Below, in pieces: positions 27,986 through 36,663 of a stretch of 64,000 nucleotides of DNA (its first letter is position 1; every line of letters starts with the position of its first letter). The notes beneath the pieces were generated by a model. That model worked only from the letters and a program-made list of their open reading frames with translations. It did not search any database and was not told where the DNA came from. Origin of the DNA: Symbiodinium natans (Eukaryota > Sar > Dinophyceae > Suessiales > Symbiodiniaceae); NCBI GenBank assembly GCA_905221605.1, contig CAJNDS010000161.1, forward strand, positions 118,501-182,500, read 5' to 3'. Position numbers and translations under genes: made by a program.

Positions 27986-28290
27986 CCAAACCCTAAACCC
28001 TAAAACTCTACACCCCGAAGACTCTAAAACCCTAAACCCCTAAAGCCCCAAAACCCTCAAACCCCAAGCCCTAAACCCGAACCCCAAGAACCCCAATCCC
28101 CCCAAACCCCCTACAAACCCAAACCCCCTAAACCCCCTAAACCCCCTAAACCCCCTAATCTCCCTAAACCCCCTAGACCCCCTAGACCCCCTAAACCAAC
28201 TAAACCCTAAACCCTAAACCCTAAACCCTAAACCCTAAACCCTAAACCCTAAACCCTAAATCACAAACCCTAACCCCTAAACCCTAAACC
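27985..28290 (-). repeat. CCCTAAA / CCCCCTAAA array
   Basis: Mixed 7-, 8- and 9-base variants. Confidence 0.95.
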
Positions 28291-28363
28291 CAAGTCTGGC
28301 CTGGGAGTTGTTCTTGTCTTTGTTGAGGCTCAGATGGGAGCTTGCTTTTCTTCGGGGAGGTTC
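28289..28363 (-). CDS. inverted duplicate of the exon at 34646
   Basis: On the - strand: GTATTCCAG acceptor, EPPRRKASSHLSLNKDKNNS then QARLG. The + exon at 34646 reads EPPQKGINSHLSLNKDKKNS. Identity extends through the acceptor into the intron. The only good coding signal on the - strand, so probably a stranded copy. Confidence 0.5.
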
Positions 28364-28487
28364 CTGGAATACGAACTACGGTAAACCTAACCCTAAACCC
28401 TAAACCCTAAACCCTAAACCCTAAATCTTAAACCCTCCTGAAACCCCCGAAGCCCCCCCCAGAAGCCCGAGGTGGGGCGACTCGCAG

Positions 28488-28540
28488 CTCGGCTTCCTGG
28501 CTGCCTGGCTTGGGCAAGTGCCTCGGAGGCAGTTGGCCCT
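28488..28540 (+). CDS. exon candidate
   Basis: ACTCGCAG acceptor, LGFLAAWLGQVPRRQLA, then CCCTAAA. Confidence 0.45.
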
Positions 28541-28770
28541 AAACCCTAAACCCTAAACCCTAAACCCTAAACCCTAAACCCTAAACCCTAAACCCAGAGC
28601 CCGGAGCCCTAAGCCCTAAAGTAGGTTTGGGTTCTTCAAGCCCTAAACCCCCAAACCCTAAACCACCAAGCCCTAAACCCTAAACCCTAAACCCTAAACC
28701 CTAAACCCTAAACCCTAAACCCTAAACCCTAAACCCTAAACCTTAAACCCCCCAAACCCTAAACCACCAA
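28536..28770 (-). repeat. CCCTAAA arrays with element F fragment
   Basis: Two arrays (28536-28597, 28676-28760) separated by GTAGGTTTGGGTTCTTCAAG (28621-28640), which matches the right end of element F at 29755. Confidence 0.9.
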
Positions 28771-28800
28771 GCCCTAAAGTTCGAAGGACAACGGAGTTGG

Positions 28801-28895
28801 GGTTCCCTCAAACTGCCCCCTTCATCCAGTGTGCTGTCGCCTGTGCGCTGCTTTACGGGGCTGTTAAAAGAATGAGCTATGAACCCCGAGGCTAG
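28801..28895 (+). CDS. exon candidate
   Basis: FPQTAPFIQCAVACALLYGA then VKRMSYEPRG and TAG; CATCCAG at 28829 is the likely acceptor. Hydrophobic alanine-rich. Confidence 0.5.
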
Positions 28896-28940
28896 TGCAA
28901 GAGCTCCTGTCCAATGACAGTGACAGCACTGGGATAACTA

Positions 28941-29000
28941 CAAACCCTAAACCCTAAACCCTAAACCCTAAACCCTAAACCCTAAACCCTAAACCCTACA
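28941..29000 (-). repeat. CCCTAAA array
   Basis: Eight units; CTACA stands at both borders. Confidence 0.95.
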
Positions 29001-29071
29001 GCCGAAACCCTATACCCTAACGTGGTTCTCTTCGATGCCTTGGCTCATTGTGGGTTTTTTGCCTGCCACAG

Positions 29072-29121
29072 GTGCCCAAGCACCAAAAGGTCTTTCAAGA
29101 CCTCTGGAGGTTTGGAGCACG
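29072..29121 (+). CDS. exon candidate
   Basis: T-rich tract and TGCCACAG acceptor, VPKHQKVFQDLWRFGA plus two bases, GTAGAC donor. Confidence 0.6.
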
Positions 29122-29149
29122 GTAGACATCTCCACCAACCCTAAACCTT

Positions 29150-29430
29150 GAGGGGGTTTTAGGGGGTTTTAGGGGTTTTTTTGGGGGTTTAGGGGGGGTT
29201 TAGTGGGTTTAGGGGGTTCAGGGGGTTTAGGGGGTTCAGGGATTTAGGGGGTTCAGGGATTTAGGGGTTTAGGGTGTTTAGGGGGTTCATGGGTTTAGGG
29301 GTTTAGGGTGTTTAGGGGTTTTAGGGGGTTTAAGGGGTTTGGGGGGTTTAGGGGGTTCAGGGGGTTTAGGGGGGTTTAGGAGGTTTAGGAGGTTTAGGGG
29401 GGTTTAGGGGGGGTTTAGGGGTCAGGTTTC
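29150..29430 (+). repeat. TTTAGGGGG array
   Basis: Degenerate 8-9-base units (TTTAGGGGG, TTCAGGGGG). Confidence 0.95.
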
Positions 29431-29491
29431 GCCAAGCAGCAGCCTTAAAACCTTGAGGGTTCTTGAAGGGGTCTTGGGGAGCTCCTTGCAG

Positions 29492-29589
29492 CGTCTGCTG
29501 AGGTGCTGGCAGCTCACACCTGGGGTCAGCCTCTTCCCCTTGCCGCTTGGAACGTCAACGCACTAGACCCCGAACTTTCTCAAAACCAG
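29492..29589 (+). CDS. exon candidate
   Basis: CTCCTTGCAG acceptor, ASAEVLAAHTWGQPLPLAAW then NVNALDPELSQNQ, GTCAAA donor. Confidence 0.6.
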
Positions 29590-29670
29590 GTCAAAAACTT
29601 CAAAACTCCATAACCGAAAACTCCAAACTCCATAACCGAAAACTCTAAACTAAAGAGCAACCTCCGGAAG

Positions 29671-29750
29671 TTTTTGGCTGTTGGGGTTCCTGGGTTTCGT
29701 GTGGAGACAGCGGCAGCCCTCAAACCTACATCCAAGTTTCCCAAGACTCT
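29671..29750 (+). CDS. exon candidate abutting element F
   Basis: CCGGAAG acceptor, FLAVGVPGFRVETAAALKPT then SKFPKTL, GTACCT donor inside the element end. Confidence 0.55.
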
Positions 29751-29754
29751 GTAC

Positions 29755-29856
29755 CTACCTTAAGAACCCAACACCCCCTTTTTTGTAAGTTACCGAAGAT
29801 TCCGATAAGGGGCTTTATAGTAACAAAAAAAGGTAGGTTTTGGGTTCTTCAGGTAG
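29755..29856. mobile_element. introner-like element F
   Basis: 102 bp; CTACCTTAAGAACCCAA left against TTGGGTTCTTCAGGTAG right, extended by CCCTTTTTTGT/ACAAAAAAAGG. Starts 4 bases after a GT donor and ends in TAG. Confidence 0.8.
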
Positions 29857-29924
29857 CCCTAAACCCTAAAGCCCCAAGCCTTGAAACCCCGAACCCGAAA
29901 TTCTAAATCCTAAACCTCACGAAG

Positions 29925-30012
29925 GACTACTACCTCTACGCTGACTTCACAGAGAACCCTGGCAATATGTGCCTCGGTCCGTATCCCATCTCGGGAAAGG
30001 CTTCCCTGAAAG
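29925..30012 (+). CDS. exon candidate
   Basis: CACGAAG acceptor, DYYLYADFTENPGNMCLGPY then PISGKASLK, GTTTAGG donor. May form one protein with the Cys-rich exons that follow. Confidence 0.6.
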
Positions 30013-30193
30013 GTTTAGGCGGGTTTAGGGTTTAGGATTGAGGGTTTAGGGTTTAGGGCTCAGGCCTTCTTCCTTTCAAGTGCTTTTTTCTGGCTTAGGG
30101 CTAGGCTTAAGAAGCCTTTGTGTGCCTAGGTTCCCAGTCGGGAAGCTAGTTTCCTGCTTGAGGCGCAGCGACAGAAAGCTAGGCCCCTCCCAG

Positions 30194-30356
30194 GTGCTAC
30201 ATCTTACCGGGTGAGGCCTGCGAAAAGTGCCTGGACATCTGCCAGAGTCCAGATCCACCCTCCAGTGCGTGGCTCGACGCTGTTGATGTTATCCGAGGTG
30301 GAGATGTTACGGGCATTGCTGTTCACACTCTTGTCAATTTCACTCGGGCTAGGTGA
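30194..30356 (+). CDS. exon candidate, cysteine-rich
   Basis: CTCCCAG acceptor, CYILPGEACEKCLDICQSPD continues PPSSAWLDAVDVIRGGDVTG to VNFTRAR and TGA, with a GTGGAG donor after VIRG possible. Another frame (ATSYRVRPAKSAW) is also open and matches the previous exon phase, so the frame is unsettled. Cysteine spacing suggests a secreted domain. Confidence 0.5.
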
Positions 30357-30392
30357 TGGCACAGGGTTTAGGGTTTAGGGTTTAGGGTTTAG

Positions 30393-30478
30393 CGAGGTAT
30401 TGGATGCCGGACAACGCGTATTTCGATGGGCGGCCATGCGTTGAGGACAAGTCCATCTGCGGCCAGAAAGCCACTTGG
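30393..30478 (+). CDS. exon candidate, telomeric acceptor
   Basis: The preceding TTTAGGG array ends TTTAG and the exon starts there: RYWMPDNAYFDGRPCVEDKS then ICGQKATW, GTCATAG donor. Confidence 0.6.
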
Positions 30479-30550
30479 GTCATAGTAGGATACTCTCAAA
30501 GCGTTAGACGATGAAACCCCAAATCCTAACCCTGCTGCTTGGACACTAAG

Positions 30551-30607
30551 GGCTTTGACGACATCGTCGGGGCGTTTCTCGGAAGGACAGACCTGCTTCA
30601 GCAGTAG
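30551..30607 (+). CDS. terminal exon candidate
   Basis: CACTAAG acceptor, GFDDIVGAFLGRTDLLQQ and TAG. AT microsatellite follows, so the gene ends here. Confidence 0.6.
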   Translation, partial: GFDDIVGAFLGRTDLLQQ

Positions 30608-30611
30608 TTTA

Positions 30612-30666
30612 GAACACATATATATATATATATGTATACATATATATATATATATACAGTATATAC

Positions 30667-30701
<35 letters not shown>

Positions 30702-30770
30702 CATGTATACATACTATAAGCTGTATGCATATTATGTATATATATATACACATACATGTATATGTATGTG
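30612..30770. repeat. (TATA)n/(ATGTAT)n intergenic microsatellite
   Basis: Separates a terminal exon from the next island. Confidence 0.9.
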
Positions 30771-30911
30771 ATCGAAGGGTCAGATGCTTTCTTGTCAGCA
30801 GCACCTTGGGCGCGCGAGCTATCCTCGCCTCGCGGAGGCACTCGAGTTGTTTAGGGGCATTTGCTCTGGAAGTGTTTGATGCGCGCTAAATTCCTTGCTG
30901 TTTGGGTGCAG

Positions 30912-31011
30912 GAGCGTTGGGGATGTGTGGAGGGAGATTGAGAGCAAAGTGGCGGCGAGCCCTGTGTCTGTCAATGTGTTCGATGCACTCCTCAGTGCAC
31001 GCCGGCTGCAA
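30912..31011 (+). CDS. exon candidate
   Basis: GGTGCAG acceptor, SVGDVWREIESKVAASPVSV then NVFDALLSARRLQ, GTCTTC donor. Confidence 0.6.
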
Positions 31012-31197
31012 GTCTTCCCGTGACGGCGAGACTCTTTTGCGGCGTGTCTCGGAGGCGAAACCTCCTAGGTCCCGTGATGAGAGGCCAAAGAGCTTAAAAC
31101 CTCTTTCGCAGCATTCTAGAACCCCTGGGCGTTTTAAGAGCCAGGGAGAGGTTTGAAGTCTGGGCACCGTGCCTCCGCATTTCTTTTCGGGCCCCAT

Positions 31198-31237
31198 AAT
31201 CGCTATTAAGGACTGCAAGTATAAGGGGGAAAATGAT
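31198..31237. mobile_element. half of element E (copy 5)
   Basis: ATAATCGCTATTAAGGACTG then CAAGTATAAGGGGGAAAATG matches the right half of the family; no left half is seen. Confidence 0.55.
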
Positions 31238-31349
31238 GGGGGAGATGAGGCTCACGACTGCATGAGCAATTCGAACATGAAGTTGCAGCGGTACGCCGCG
31301 GAAACGAAGAGGTTCCATCCCATGACAAAGAAGCAGCAGTTCAAGAAAG
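31238..31349 (+). CDS. exon candidate
   Basis: GGDEAHDCMSNSNMKLQRYA then AETKRFHPMTKKQQFKK, GTACTC donor. Directly follows the half element. Confidence 0.6.
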
Positions 31350-31487
31350 GTACTCAACTACCAATATACTAATCCATGCCTAAACTCCCCAAGCGGACCC
31401 CCACATGCAAAATCCCATCCTTACTTGAATCCCAAACCCTGAAGCCCAAATCCAAGATCCCAAATCCAAAAAAGCCTGCCCCTAAAC

Positions 31488-31592
31488 CGTAAACCCTAAA
31501 CCCTAAACCCTAAACCCTAAACCCGAAACCCTAAACCCTAAACCCTAAACCCTAAATTCTAAACCCTAAACCCTAAACCCGAAACCCTAAGC
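31488..31592 (-). repeat. CCCTAAA array
   Basis: Fifteen units, some CCCGAAA. Confidence 0.95.
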
Positions 31593-31622
31593 ACCCAGAA
31601 CCTCCCTGTTTCGACATCCCAG

Positions 31623-31701
31623 AAGGGCCAAATGTGCCCCACTTGGCCCTCTGCAAAGCTTGGGCATGGGGATGCACAGGGTTTCCGTCTGTGCTGCGCA
31701 G
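31623..31701 (+). CDS. exon candidate, cysteines
   Basis: CATCCCAG acceptor, KGQMCPTWPSAKLGHGDAQG then FRLCCA; GC donor (GCAAAG). Confidence 0.5.
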
Positions 31702-31729
31702 GCAAAGAGAAAAGGACCCCTAAAACCCC

Positions 31730-32052
31730 GAAGCCCAGTTTCCCAAAAGCGCCTAAAGCCCCTGAACCCCCAACCCCCTAAGACCCCTAGACCCTAAAAT
31801 CCCTTAATCCTTAAACCCCTTACCCTAACACCCCTAAAACCCCTGAACCCCTAACACCCCATATATACGCCCCTAAAACAACAATAGGCTGTCCTACATG
31901 ACCGACCGCTCGTTGCGCGCAAGGCCTCTCCCTGCCCTAAACCCTAAACCCTAAACCCTAAGCCCCAGACCCTAAACCCTAAACCCTAAACCCAAACCCT
32001 AAACCCTAGACCCTAAACCCTCAACCCTCAACCCTCAACCCTCAACCCTAAC

Positions 32053-32119
<67 letters not shown>

Positions 32120-32145
32120 ACCCTAAACCCTAAACCCTAAACCCC
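31730..32145 (-). repeat. CCCTAAA and (CCCTCAA)n arrays
   Basis: (CCCTCAA)n at 32010-32120 inside CCCTAAA. A short open patch (31891-31935, LSYMTDRSLRARPLPA) may be an exon. Confidence 0.9.
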
Positions 32146-32157
32146 CTCTACGCCCAG

Positions 32158-32215
32158 GTTAGTGTCTGATCCCGTGGGCCCGAGCACTGAGCCGCTGCCG
32201 GAGCGAGTCGCCTGA
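32158..32215 (+). CDS. exon candidate
   Basis: ACGCCCAG acceptor, LVSDPVGPSTEPLPERVA and TGA; GTCGCC donor also possible. Confidence 0.5.
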
Positions 32216-32219
32216 TGCG

Positions 32220-32515
32220 GAGGGTTTCAGGGTTTTGGTTTCAGGGTAGGGTTGAGGGTTTAGGGTTTAGGGTTTCGGGGTTAGGGTTTAGGGTTTAGGG
32301 TTGGAATTCGGGGCTAGGTTGCGCAAGGCTGTGGGGAAGATGCAAGTCCAGGTACATATATATATATATGTGTATATATATCTGCTGTGTCAGTATAAAT
32401 GGATCAGATTCATATGCTACACCCTAAACCCTAAACCCTAAACCCTAAACCCTAAACCCTAAACCCTAAACCCTAAACCCTAAACCCTAAACCCTAAACC
32501 CTAAACCCTAAACAG
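32220..32515. repeat. telomeric arrays and TA repeat
   Basis: TTTAGGG (32238-32308), a possible micro-exon (32320-32352, LRKAVGKMQVQ before GTACAT), a TA run, then 13 CCCTAAA units. Confidence 0.8.
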
Positions 32516-32800
32516 GGCTTCAGGGTTTAGGGCTCCAGGGTTTAGGGCTTCAGGGTTTAGGGCTTCAGGGTTTAGGGCTTCAGGGTTTAGGGCTTCAGGG
32601 TTTAGGGATTCAGGGTTTAGGGCTTCAGAGTTTAGGGCTTCAGGTTTTAGGGCTTCAGGGTTTAGGGCTTCAGGGTTTACGGCTTCAGGCTTTAGGGCTT
32701 CAAGGTTTAGGGCTTCAGGGTTTAGGGCTTCAGGGTTTAGGGCTTCAGGGTTTAGAGCTTCAGGGTTTAGGGCTTCAGGGGGTTTAGGGCCTCAGAGTTT
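32514..32800 (+). repeat. CTTCAGGGTTTAGGG 15-mer array
   Basis: About 18 copies of a telomere unit fused to CTTCAGGG; a composite repeat. Confidence 0.95.
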
Positions 32801-32975
32801 AGGAGTGGGTAGGTAAAACTCTCTGGAGTAGGATGAGAACCTTTTATGTTCTTAATGTTATGGGATTCTTTGGGCGGGTTGGAATGAATGCTAGAACAGT
32901 GACCCTCTAGACCCTAAACCCTAAACCCTAAACCCTAAACTCTAAACCCCACCTTGCGATGAGACTGAACACCAG

Positions 32976-33049
32976 GAGGTCAGCTGGAAGCCCGCCGCCG
33001 ATTTTGGAAAAGCAGCCTCCTCAGATGTCTTGGGGGAACCACGCCTAGG
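32976..33049 (+). CDS. exon candidate abutting element E3
   Basis: ACACCAG acceptor, EVSWKPAADFGKAASSDVLG then EPRL. Runs into the element. Confidence 0.55.
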
Positions 33050-33181
33050 GATGTTTAGGGTTTAGGGTTTAGGGTTTAGGGTTTAGGGTTTAGGGTTATA
33101 CTAACAGTCCTTGATAGGGATTCTAGTAGGGGGGTGCTATAAGCCCTATTACGGACTCCTCGAAAAAAGGGGCCATGCCCC
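33048..33181. mobile_element. introner-like element E, copy 3, telomere array near its left end
   Basis: GGGATG, then six TTTAGGG units (33055-33096), then the family body ATACTAACAGTCCTTGATAG and a right half CTATTACGGACTC...GGGGCCAT. The array sits where copy 1 has TTCCCCTC. Confidence 0.75.
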
Positions 33182-33183
33182 CA

Positions 33184-33247
33184 ATGCTTTGGCCCCAAAG
33201 CCTCGAAACTTCCGAAGCTCAGCAGCGAAAGCGCCCAGCCCACCTGA
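33184..33247 (+). CDS. exon candidate after E3
   Basis: MLWPQSLETSEAQQRKRPAH then L, running to telomeric repeat. Another frame is open (ASKLPKLSSESAQPT, TGA). Confidence 0.45.
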
Positions 33248-33390
33248 AACCCTAAACCCGACACCCCAAGCTTTCTAACCCGAAACCCCAAACCCCAAAC
33301 CCCAAACCCCAAACCCTAAACCCTAAACCCTAAACCCCTAAACCCTAAACCCGAAACCCTAAACCCCAAACCCCAAAACCTAAACCCCAG
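33245..33390 (-). repeat. CCCCAAA / CCCTAAA array
   Basis: Telomere variants ending in CCCCAG, which is the acceptor of the next exon. Confidence 0.93.
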
Positions 33391-33431
33391 GCTCCACGGC
33401 CCCCGAGGTGCTGTGCTGGGGGGATTCAGAG
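33391..33431 (+). CDS. short exon candidate
   Basis: Acceptor from CCCCAG; STAPEVLCWGDSE, GTAGAG donor. Confidence 0.5.
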
Positions 33432-33615
33432 GTAGAGTGTCTTCAGGGCTTCGGGGTTTAGGGTTTAGGGTTTAGGGTTTGGGGTTTAGGGTTTAGTTTA
33501 GGGTTTGGGGTTTGGGGTTTAGGGTTTGGGGTTTGGGGTTTGGGGTTTAGCGTTTGGGGATTAGGGTTTCAGGGGTTTTGGGCTAGCCTACCGTCTTCAA
33601 AAGATTGGTGTACAG

Positions 33616-33717
33616 GCCTTGTGGGTGATGGCAGCGCCAAAAAAGGGGGTGCGTCAGCCCTCATCCCCACCCTTCAGGTCATGTAACTGTTCAAACCTGA
33701 AGAGAGATGCGCCCTAA
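33616..33717 (+). CDS. exon candidate
   Basis: GTGTACAG acceptor, ALWVMAAPKKGVRQPSSPPF then RSCNCSNLKRDAP, the stop TAA being part of the first CCCTAAA unit. Confidence 0.55.
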   Translation, partial: ALWVMAAPKKGVRQPSSPPFRSCNCSNLKRDAP

Positions 33718-33957
33718 ACCCTAAACCCTAAACCCTAAACCCTAAACCCTAAACCCTAAACCCTAAACCCTAAACCCTAAACCCTAAACCCTAAACCCTA
33801 AACCCTAAACCCTAAACCCTAAACCCCTAAACCCTAAACCCTAAACCCTAAACCCTAAACCCTAAACCCTAAACCCTAAACCCTAAACCCTAAACCCTAA
33901 ACCCTAAACCCTAAACCCTAAACCCCTAAACCCCTAAACCCGAAACCCTAAACCCTT
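33714..33957 (-). repeat. CCCTAAA array
   Basis: About 34 units. Confidence 0.97.
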
Positions 33958-33974
33958 GGGCCCCTACAGTAGGG

Positions 33975-34070
33975 TGAGGGGCCCTGTGATGAGCTTGCGT
34001 TGCGTACGCCGCTGTTCTGCCAGGACAATCCGCTCTGCCAGCGAGAGGGCCCGAGCTGCGGCCGAGGCAG
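33975..34070 (+). CDS. exon candidate, cysteine-rich
   Basis: CAGTAG acceptor, GEGPCDELALRTPLFCQDNP then LCQREGPSCGRG. Four cysteines spaced 11, 6 and 7, a secreted-domain pattern. Confidence 0.5.
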
Positions 34071-34079
34071 ATTCGGGTT

Positions 34080-34640
34080 TCGGGTTTAGGGTTTTAGGGT
34101 TTTAGGGTTTAGGGTTCTAGGGTTTAGGGTTTAGGGTTTTAGGGTTCTAGGGTTTTAGGGTTTAGGGTTTAGGGTATCCATCTACACGATTCTCATCCCG
34201 AGCCCTTTCAACACTCCAAGGCCCCCTAAATGACCACAACCCCACAAGCCTTTCCATGAGGCTCCGCAGCAAGTTTCCCCCCAAAACCCCCCCTAAACCC
34301 TCCCCTAAACCCCCCTAAACACCCCCTAAACCCCCCCCCTAAACCCCCCCTAAACCCTGCCCAAGCCCCCTCAACCTCCCTTTAGGCCCCGAAACCCGCT
34401 GCCCACGTGGCTAAAATCCGCAAAGCTGGACACCCTAAAACCTAAACCCTAAACCCTAAACCCTAAACCCTAAACCCGAAACCCTAAACCCTAAACCCTA
34501 AACCCTATACCCTAAACCCTAAACCCTAAACCCTAAACCCTAAACACTAAACCCTAAACCCTAAACCCTAAACCCTAAACCCTAAACCCTAAACCCTAAA
34601 CCCCCAAAACCTTACACCCTAAAACCCCAGTAGTTCGTAT
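34080..34640. repeat. telomeric arrays with weak exon
   Basis: TTTTAGGG/TTTAGGG to 34172, a weak open patch (34233-34275, PFHEAPQQVSPQ), C-rich CCCCCTAAA variants, then about 26 CCCTAAA units (34440-34605). Confidence 0.9.
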
Positions 34641-34645
34641 TGCAG

Positions 34646-34729
34646 GAACCTCCCCAAAAAGGGATAAACTCCCATCTGAGCCTCAACAAAGACAAGAAGA
34701 ACTCCAAGGACCGAGTTGCCATGGGCGGA
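34646..34729 (+). CDS. exon candidate, paralogue of 28289
   Basis: GTATTGCAG acceptor, 28 codons EPPQKGINSHLSLNKDKKNS then KDRVAMGG, ends exactly at GTTTAGGG (34730). A close relative lies inverted at 28289-28363. Confidence 0.6.
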
Positions 34730-34815
34730 GTTTAGGGTTTAGGGTTTAGGGTTTAGGGTTTAGGGTTTAGGGTTTAGGGTTTAGGGTTTAGGGTTTAGGG
34801 TTTAGGGTTTAGGGT
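34730..34815 (+). repeat. TTTAGGG array
   Basis: Twelve units. Confidence 0.97.
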
Positions 34816-34918
34816 TAAGAGCTTCAGGCAAAATCTCTGTAGCTTAGGCTCCCAATCAGGGCCCACATGGTTTCTATCAGCCCCTGCACCCGAAACCCTG
34901 AGCCTCCACAGGCTCTGA

Positions 34919-35020
34919 GCCAACGACCTGATCTTCGACAGGCACCGCCGCCTCCGCCTCCCGAAGAATGAGGCCAGCCCCCGCAAGCAGACCAGAACCA
35001 TCACTATCTTGCCCGTTTAA
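34919..35020 (+). CDS. exon candidate, basic
   Basis: NDLIFDRHRRLRLPKNEASP then RKQTRTITILPV and TAA. LIFDRHRRLRL recalls the C-terminal strand of pepsin-like proteases, but that is too weak to call. Confidence 0.5.
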   Translation, partial: ANDLIFDRHRRLRLPKNEASPRKQTRTITILPV

Positions 35021-35027
35021 AATCCTA

Positions 35028-35193
35028 AACCCTAAACCCTAAACCCTAAACCCTAAACCCTAAACCCCAAACCCTAGATGCTTTTGTGGCAATTCTTTTG
35101 GGGGGTTCTCTTGCAAAATAGTAGTAGCATGAAATCGAACCCTGTAGCCCTAAGCCCTCAACCCCCCCAACGCCCCAGTTTCTTTGGCTTCAG
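35028..35193. other. telomeric remnant and spacer
   Basis: CCCTAAA to 35075, then unique sequence to the next acceptor. Confidence 0.6.
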
Positions 35194-35232
35194 GCGCGGT
35201 CTGAGTTGAGGAAAGTTGTGCAGAGCTCTTGA
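35194..35232 (+). CDS. short exon candidate
   Basis: GGCTTCAG acceptor, ARSELRKVVQSS and TGA, or a GTTGTG donor after RK. Confidence 0.5.
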   Translation, partial: ARSELRKVVQSS

Positions 35233-35244
35233 ACAGCCTACTTA

Positions 35245-35430
35245 AACCCCTAAACCCTTAAGCCCTTAAACCCTTAAGCCCTTAAGCCCTTAAACCCTTA
35301 GACCCTTAAACCCTTAAACCCTTAAACCCCTAAACCCTAAACCCTAAACCCTAATCCCTAAACCCTAAACCCTAAACCCCCTAAACCCCCTAAACCCCCT
35401 AAACCCCCTTAACCCCCTAAACCCTAAACC
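35245..35430 (-). repeat. CCCTTAAA / CCCCCTAAA array
   Basis: Variant units of 7-9 bases. Confidence 0.95.
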
Positions 35431-35471
35431 CTCTGAACAGCCGAGGCCCCCCCGGGGCCGCTTGAGCCCAG

Positions 35472-35517
35472 GGCTTCGCCTTTGGGCCGCGATTTTAACG
35501 AGCACCTGTCCTCGTAG
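35472..35517 (+). CDS. terminal exon candidate
   Basis: GAGCCCAG acceptor, ASPLGRDFNEHLSS and TAG. Confidence 0.45.
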
Positions 35518-35747
35518 GACTCTAGGTTCCAGTGTCGGAGGGTTTAGGGTTTAGGGTTTAGGGTTTAGGGTTTAGGGTTGCTTTCTCCGAAGCCTTAAGC
35601 CCCCACCCAAATCCCGAATAAGTGAACTGATGCCCTCCTCCGGCCGTTGCAGCGTTGTAGTTTCAGTGCTTGTGCACCTGGGAAGTGCTCACTGGATCCA
35701 GGCATTTTCAGCATGGAAGGGAGTGAGGTTCGGCATCTGATGCATAA

Positions 35748-35996
35748 ACATGCGAACAGCCGAGGGGATTTTGCGGCAGAGATGATGAACGTGTTCTCGA
35801 GATGCCAGACGCTGAAGATCTCAAGAGCGTCCGAAGAGCCCAAAGAGATTCTGCAAGGGATCCATCAGCAGCCCGTGTGCAGAGGTCGAAGTCGAGCGCA
35901 GAAGCATACGACCCAATCCTGGCAACCCCGAGTCCCTCTCGCACCGTGCGCACTACGAAGCCTTTTGCTAGAACAAAAAAATCCCCTGCACCCTGA
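35748..35996 (+). CDS. basic Ser/Pro-rich protein segment
   Basis: ATG at 35802 opens MPDAEDLKSVRRAQRDSARD, then PSAARVQRSKSSAEAYDPIL, and ends RTKKSPAP TGA (64 aa); the frame is open from 35748, so it may be an internal exon. Low-complexity, basic and likely disordered. No telomeric repeat within. Confidence 0.5.
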   Translation, partial: TCEQPRGFCGRDDERVLEMPDAEDLKSVRRAQRDSARDPSAARVQRSKSSAEAYDPILATPSPSRTVRTTKPFARTKKSPAP

Positions 35997-36011
35997 GTGC
36001 CCACTGGCCCT

Positions 36012-36078
36012 TAGGGTTTAGGGTTTAGGGTTTAGGGTTTAGGGTTTGGGGTTTAGGGTTTAGGGTTTAGGGTTTAGG
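36012..36078 (+). repeat. TTTAGGG array
   Basis: Nine units. Confidence 0.96.
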
Positions 36079-36146
36079 CCTTAACCTCAGTATCCACAAA
36101 CCCTCAGCCTTAAAACCCACGAAGCCCTCACTTCCACGACCCCCAG

Positions 36147-36215
36147 GGCCCCAAGAGCTGTTTACCCTGAGTAGTGGGGCTCGTGGCTCGGGGCTTCGAT
36201 GGCCTTTTGAGAACG
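36147..36215 (+). CDS. exon candidate
   Basis: ACCCCCAG acceptor, PQELFTLSSGARGSGLRWPF then EN plus one base, GTTTAGGG donor. Confidence 0.6.
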
Positions 36216-36300
36216 GTTTAGGGTTTAGGGTTTAGGGTTTAGGGTTTAGGGTTTAGGGTTTAGGGTTCAGGGCTTAGGGTTTAGGGTTTAGGAGTTGCAG
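36216..36300 (+). repeat. TTTAGGG array (candidate intron)
   Basis: Between two exon candidates: begins GTTTAGGG and ends GGAGTTGCAG. 85 bp, almost wholly telomeric. Confidence 0.95.
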
Positions 36301-36337
36301 GGCTCGTAGAAGGCTTCTTTGAGTGCAGAGTTGAAGG
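36301..36337 (+). CDS. short exon candidate
   Basis: GTTGCAG acceptor, LVEGFFECRVE, then the GTTTAGAGG donor. The 36147 exon ends in phase 1 and this exon begins with two bases, so the phases fit. Confidence 0.55.
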
Positions 36338-36500
36338 GTTTAGAGGTTTAGGGCTTACGGGTTTAGGGCTTAGTATCGGTTTAGGGCCTTAAGGGTTTGG
36401 GATTTTCAGGGTTTCGGGTTTAGGGGTTGTTCTGGTGACACAGTATTGAAGAATCGCACATTGAGGGGCTGGGGTAGCACCCGGTGATGTGTTCTGCTAG

Positions 36501-36586
36501 GTCACACTTGCCTGGCCAGCTCTTCGTACATAGTCGTCCGTTTAAAACACAAGATGTGCATGGCACACGGAAAAAAGAAGCACAGG
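36501..36586 (+). CDS. exon candidate
   Basis: CTGCTAG acceptor, HTCLASSSYIVVRLKHKM then CMAHGKKKHR, GTGTCA donor. Its 3' edge is duplicated beyond the next telomeric array. Confidence 0.6.
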
Positions 36587-36597
36587 GTGTCACGGAC

Positions 36598-36663
36598 CCT
36601 AAGCCCTAAACCCTAAACCCTAAACCCTAAACCCTAAACCCTAAACCCCAAACCCTAAACCCC
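36598..36663 (-). repeat. CCCTAAA array flanked by an 18-bp duplication
   Basis: AAAAGAAGCACAGGGTGT stands before (36572-36589) and after (36679-36696) this array. Confidence 0.9.

Noticed and set aside
34919-35020. C-terminus of a pepsin-like protease
   Set aside because: Only LIFDRHRRLRL fits; no catalytic DTG/DSG motif seen in neighbouring exons.
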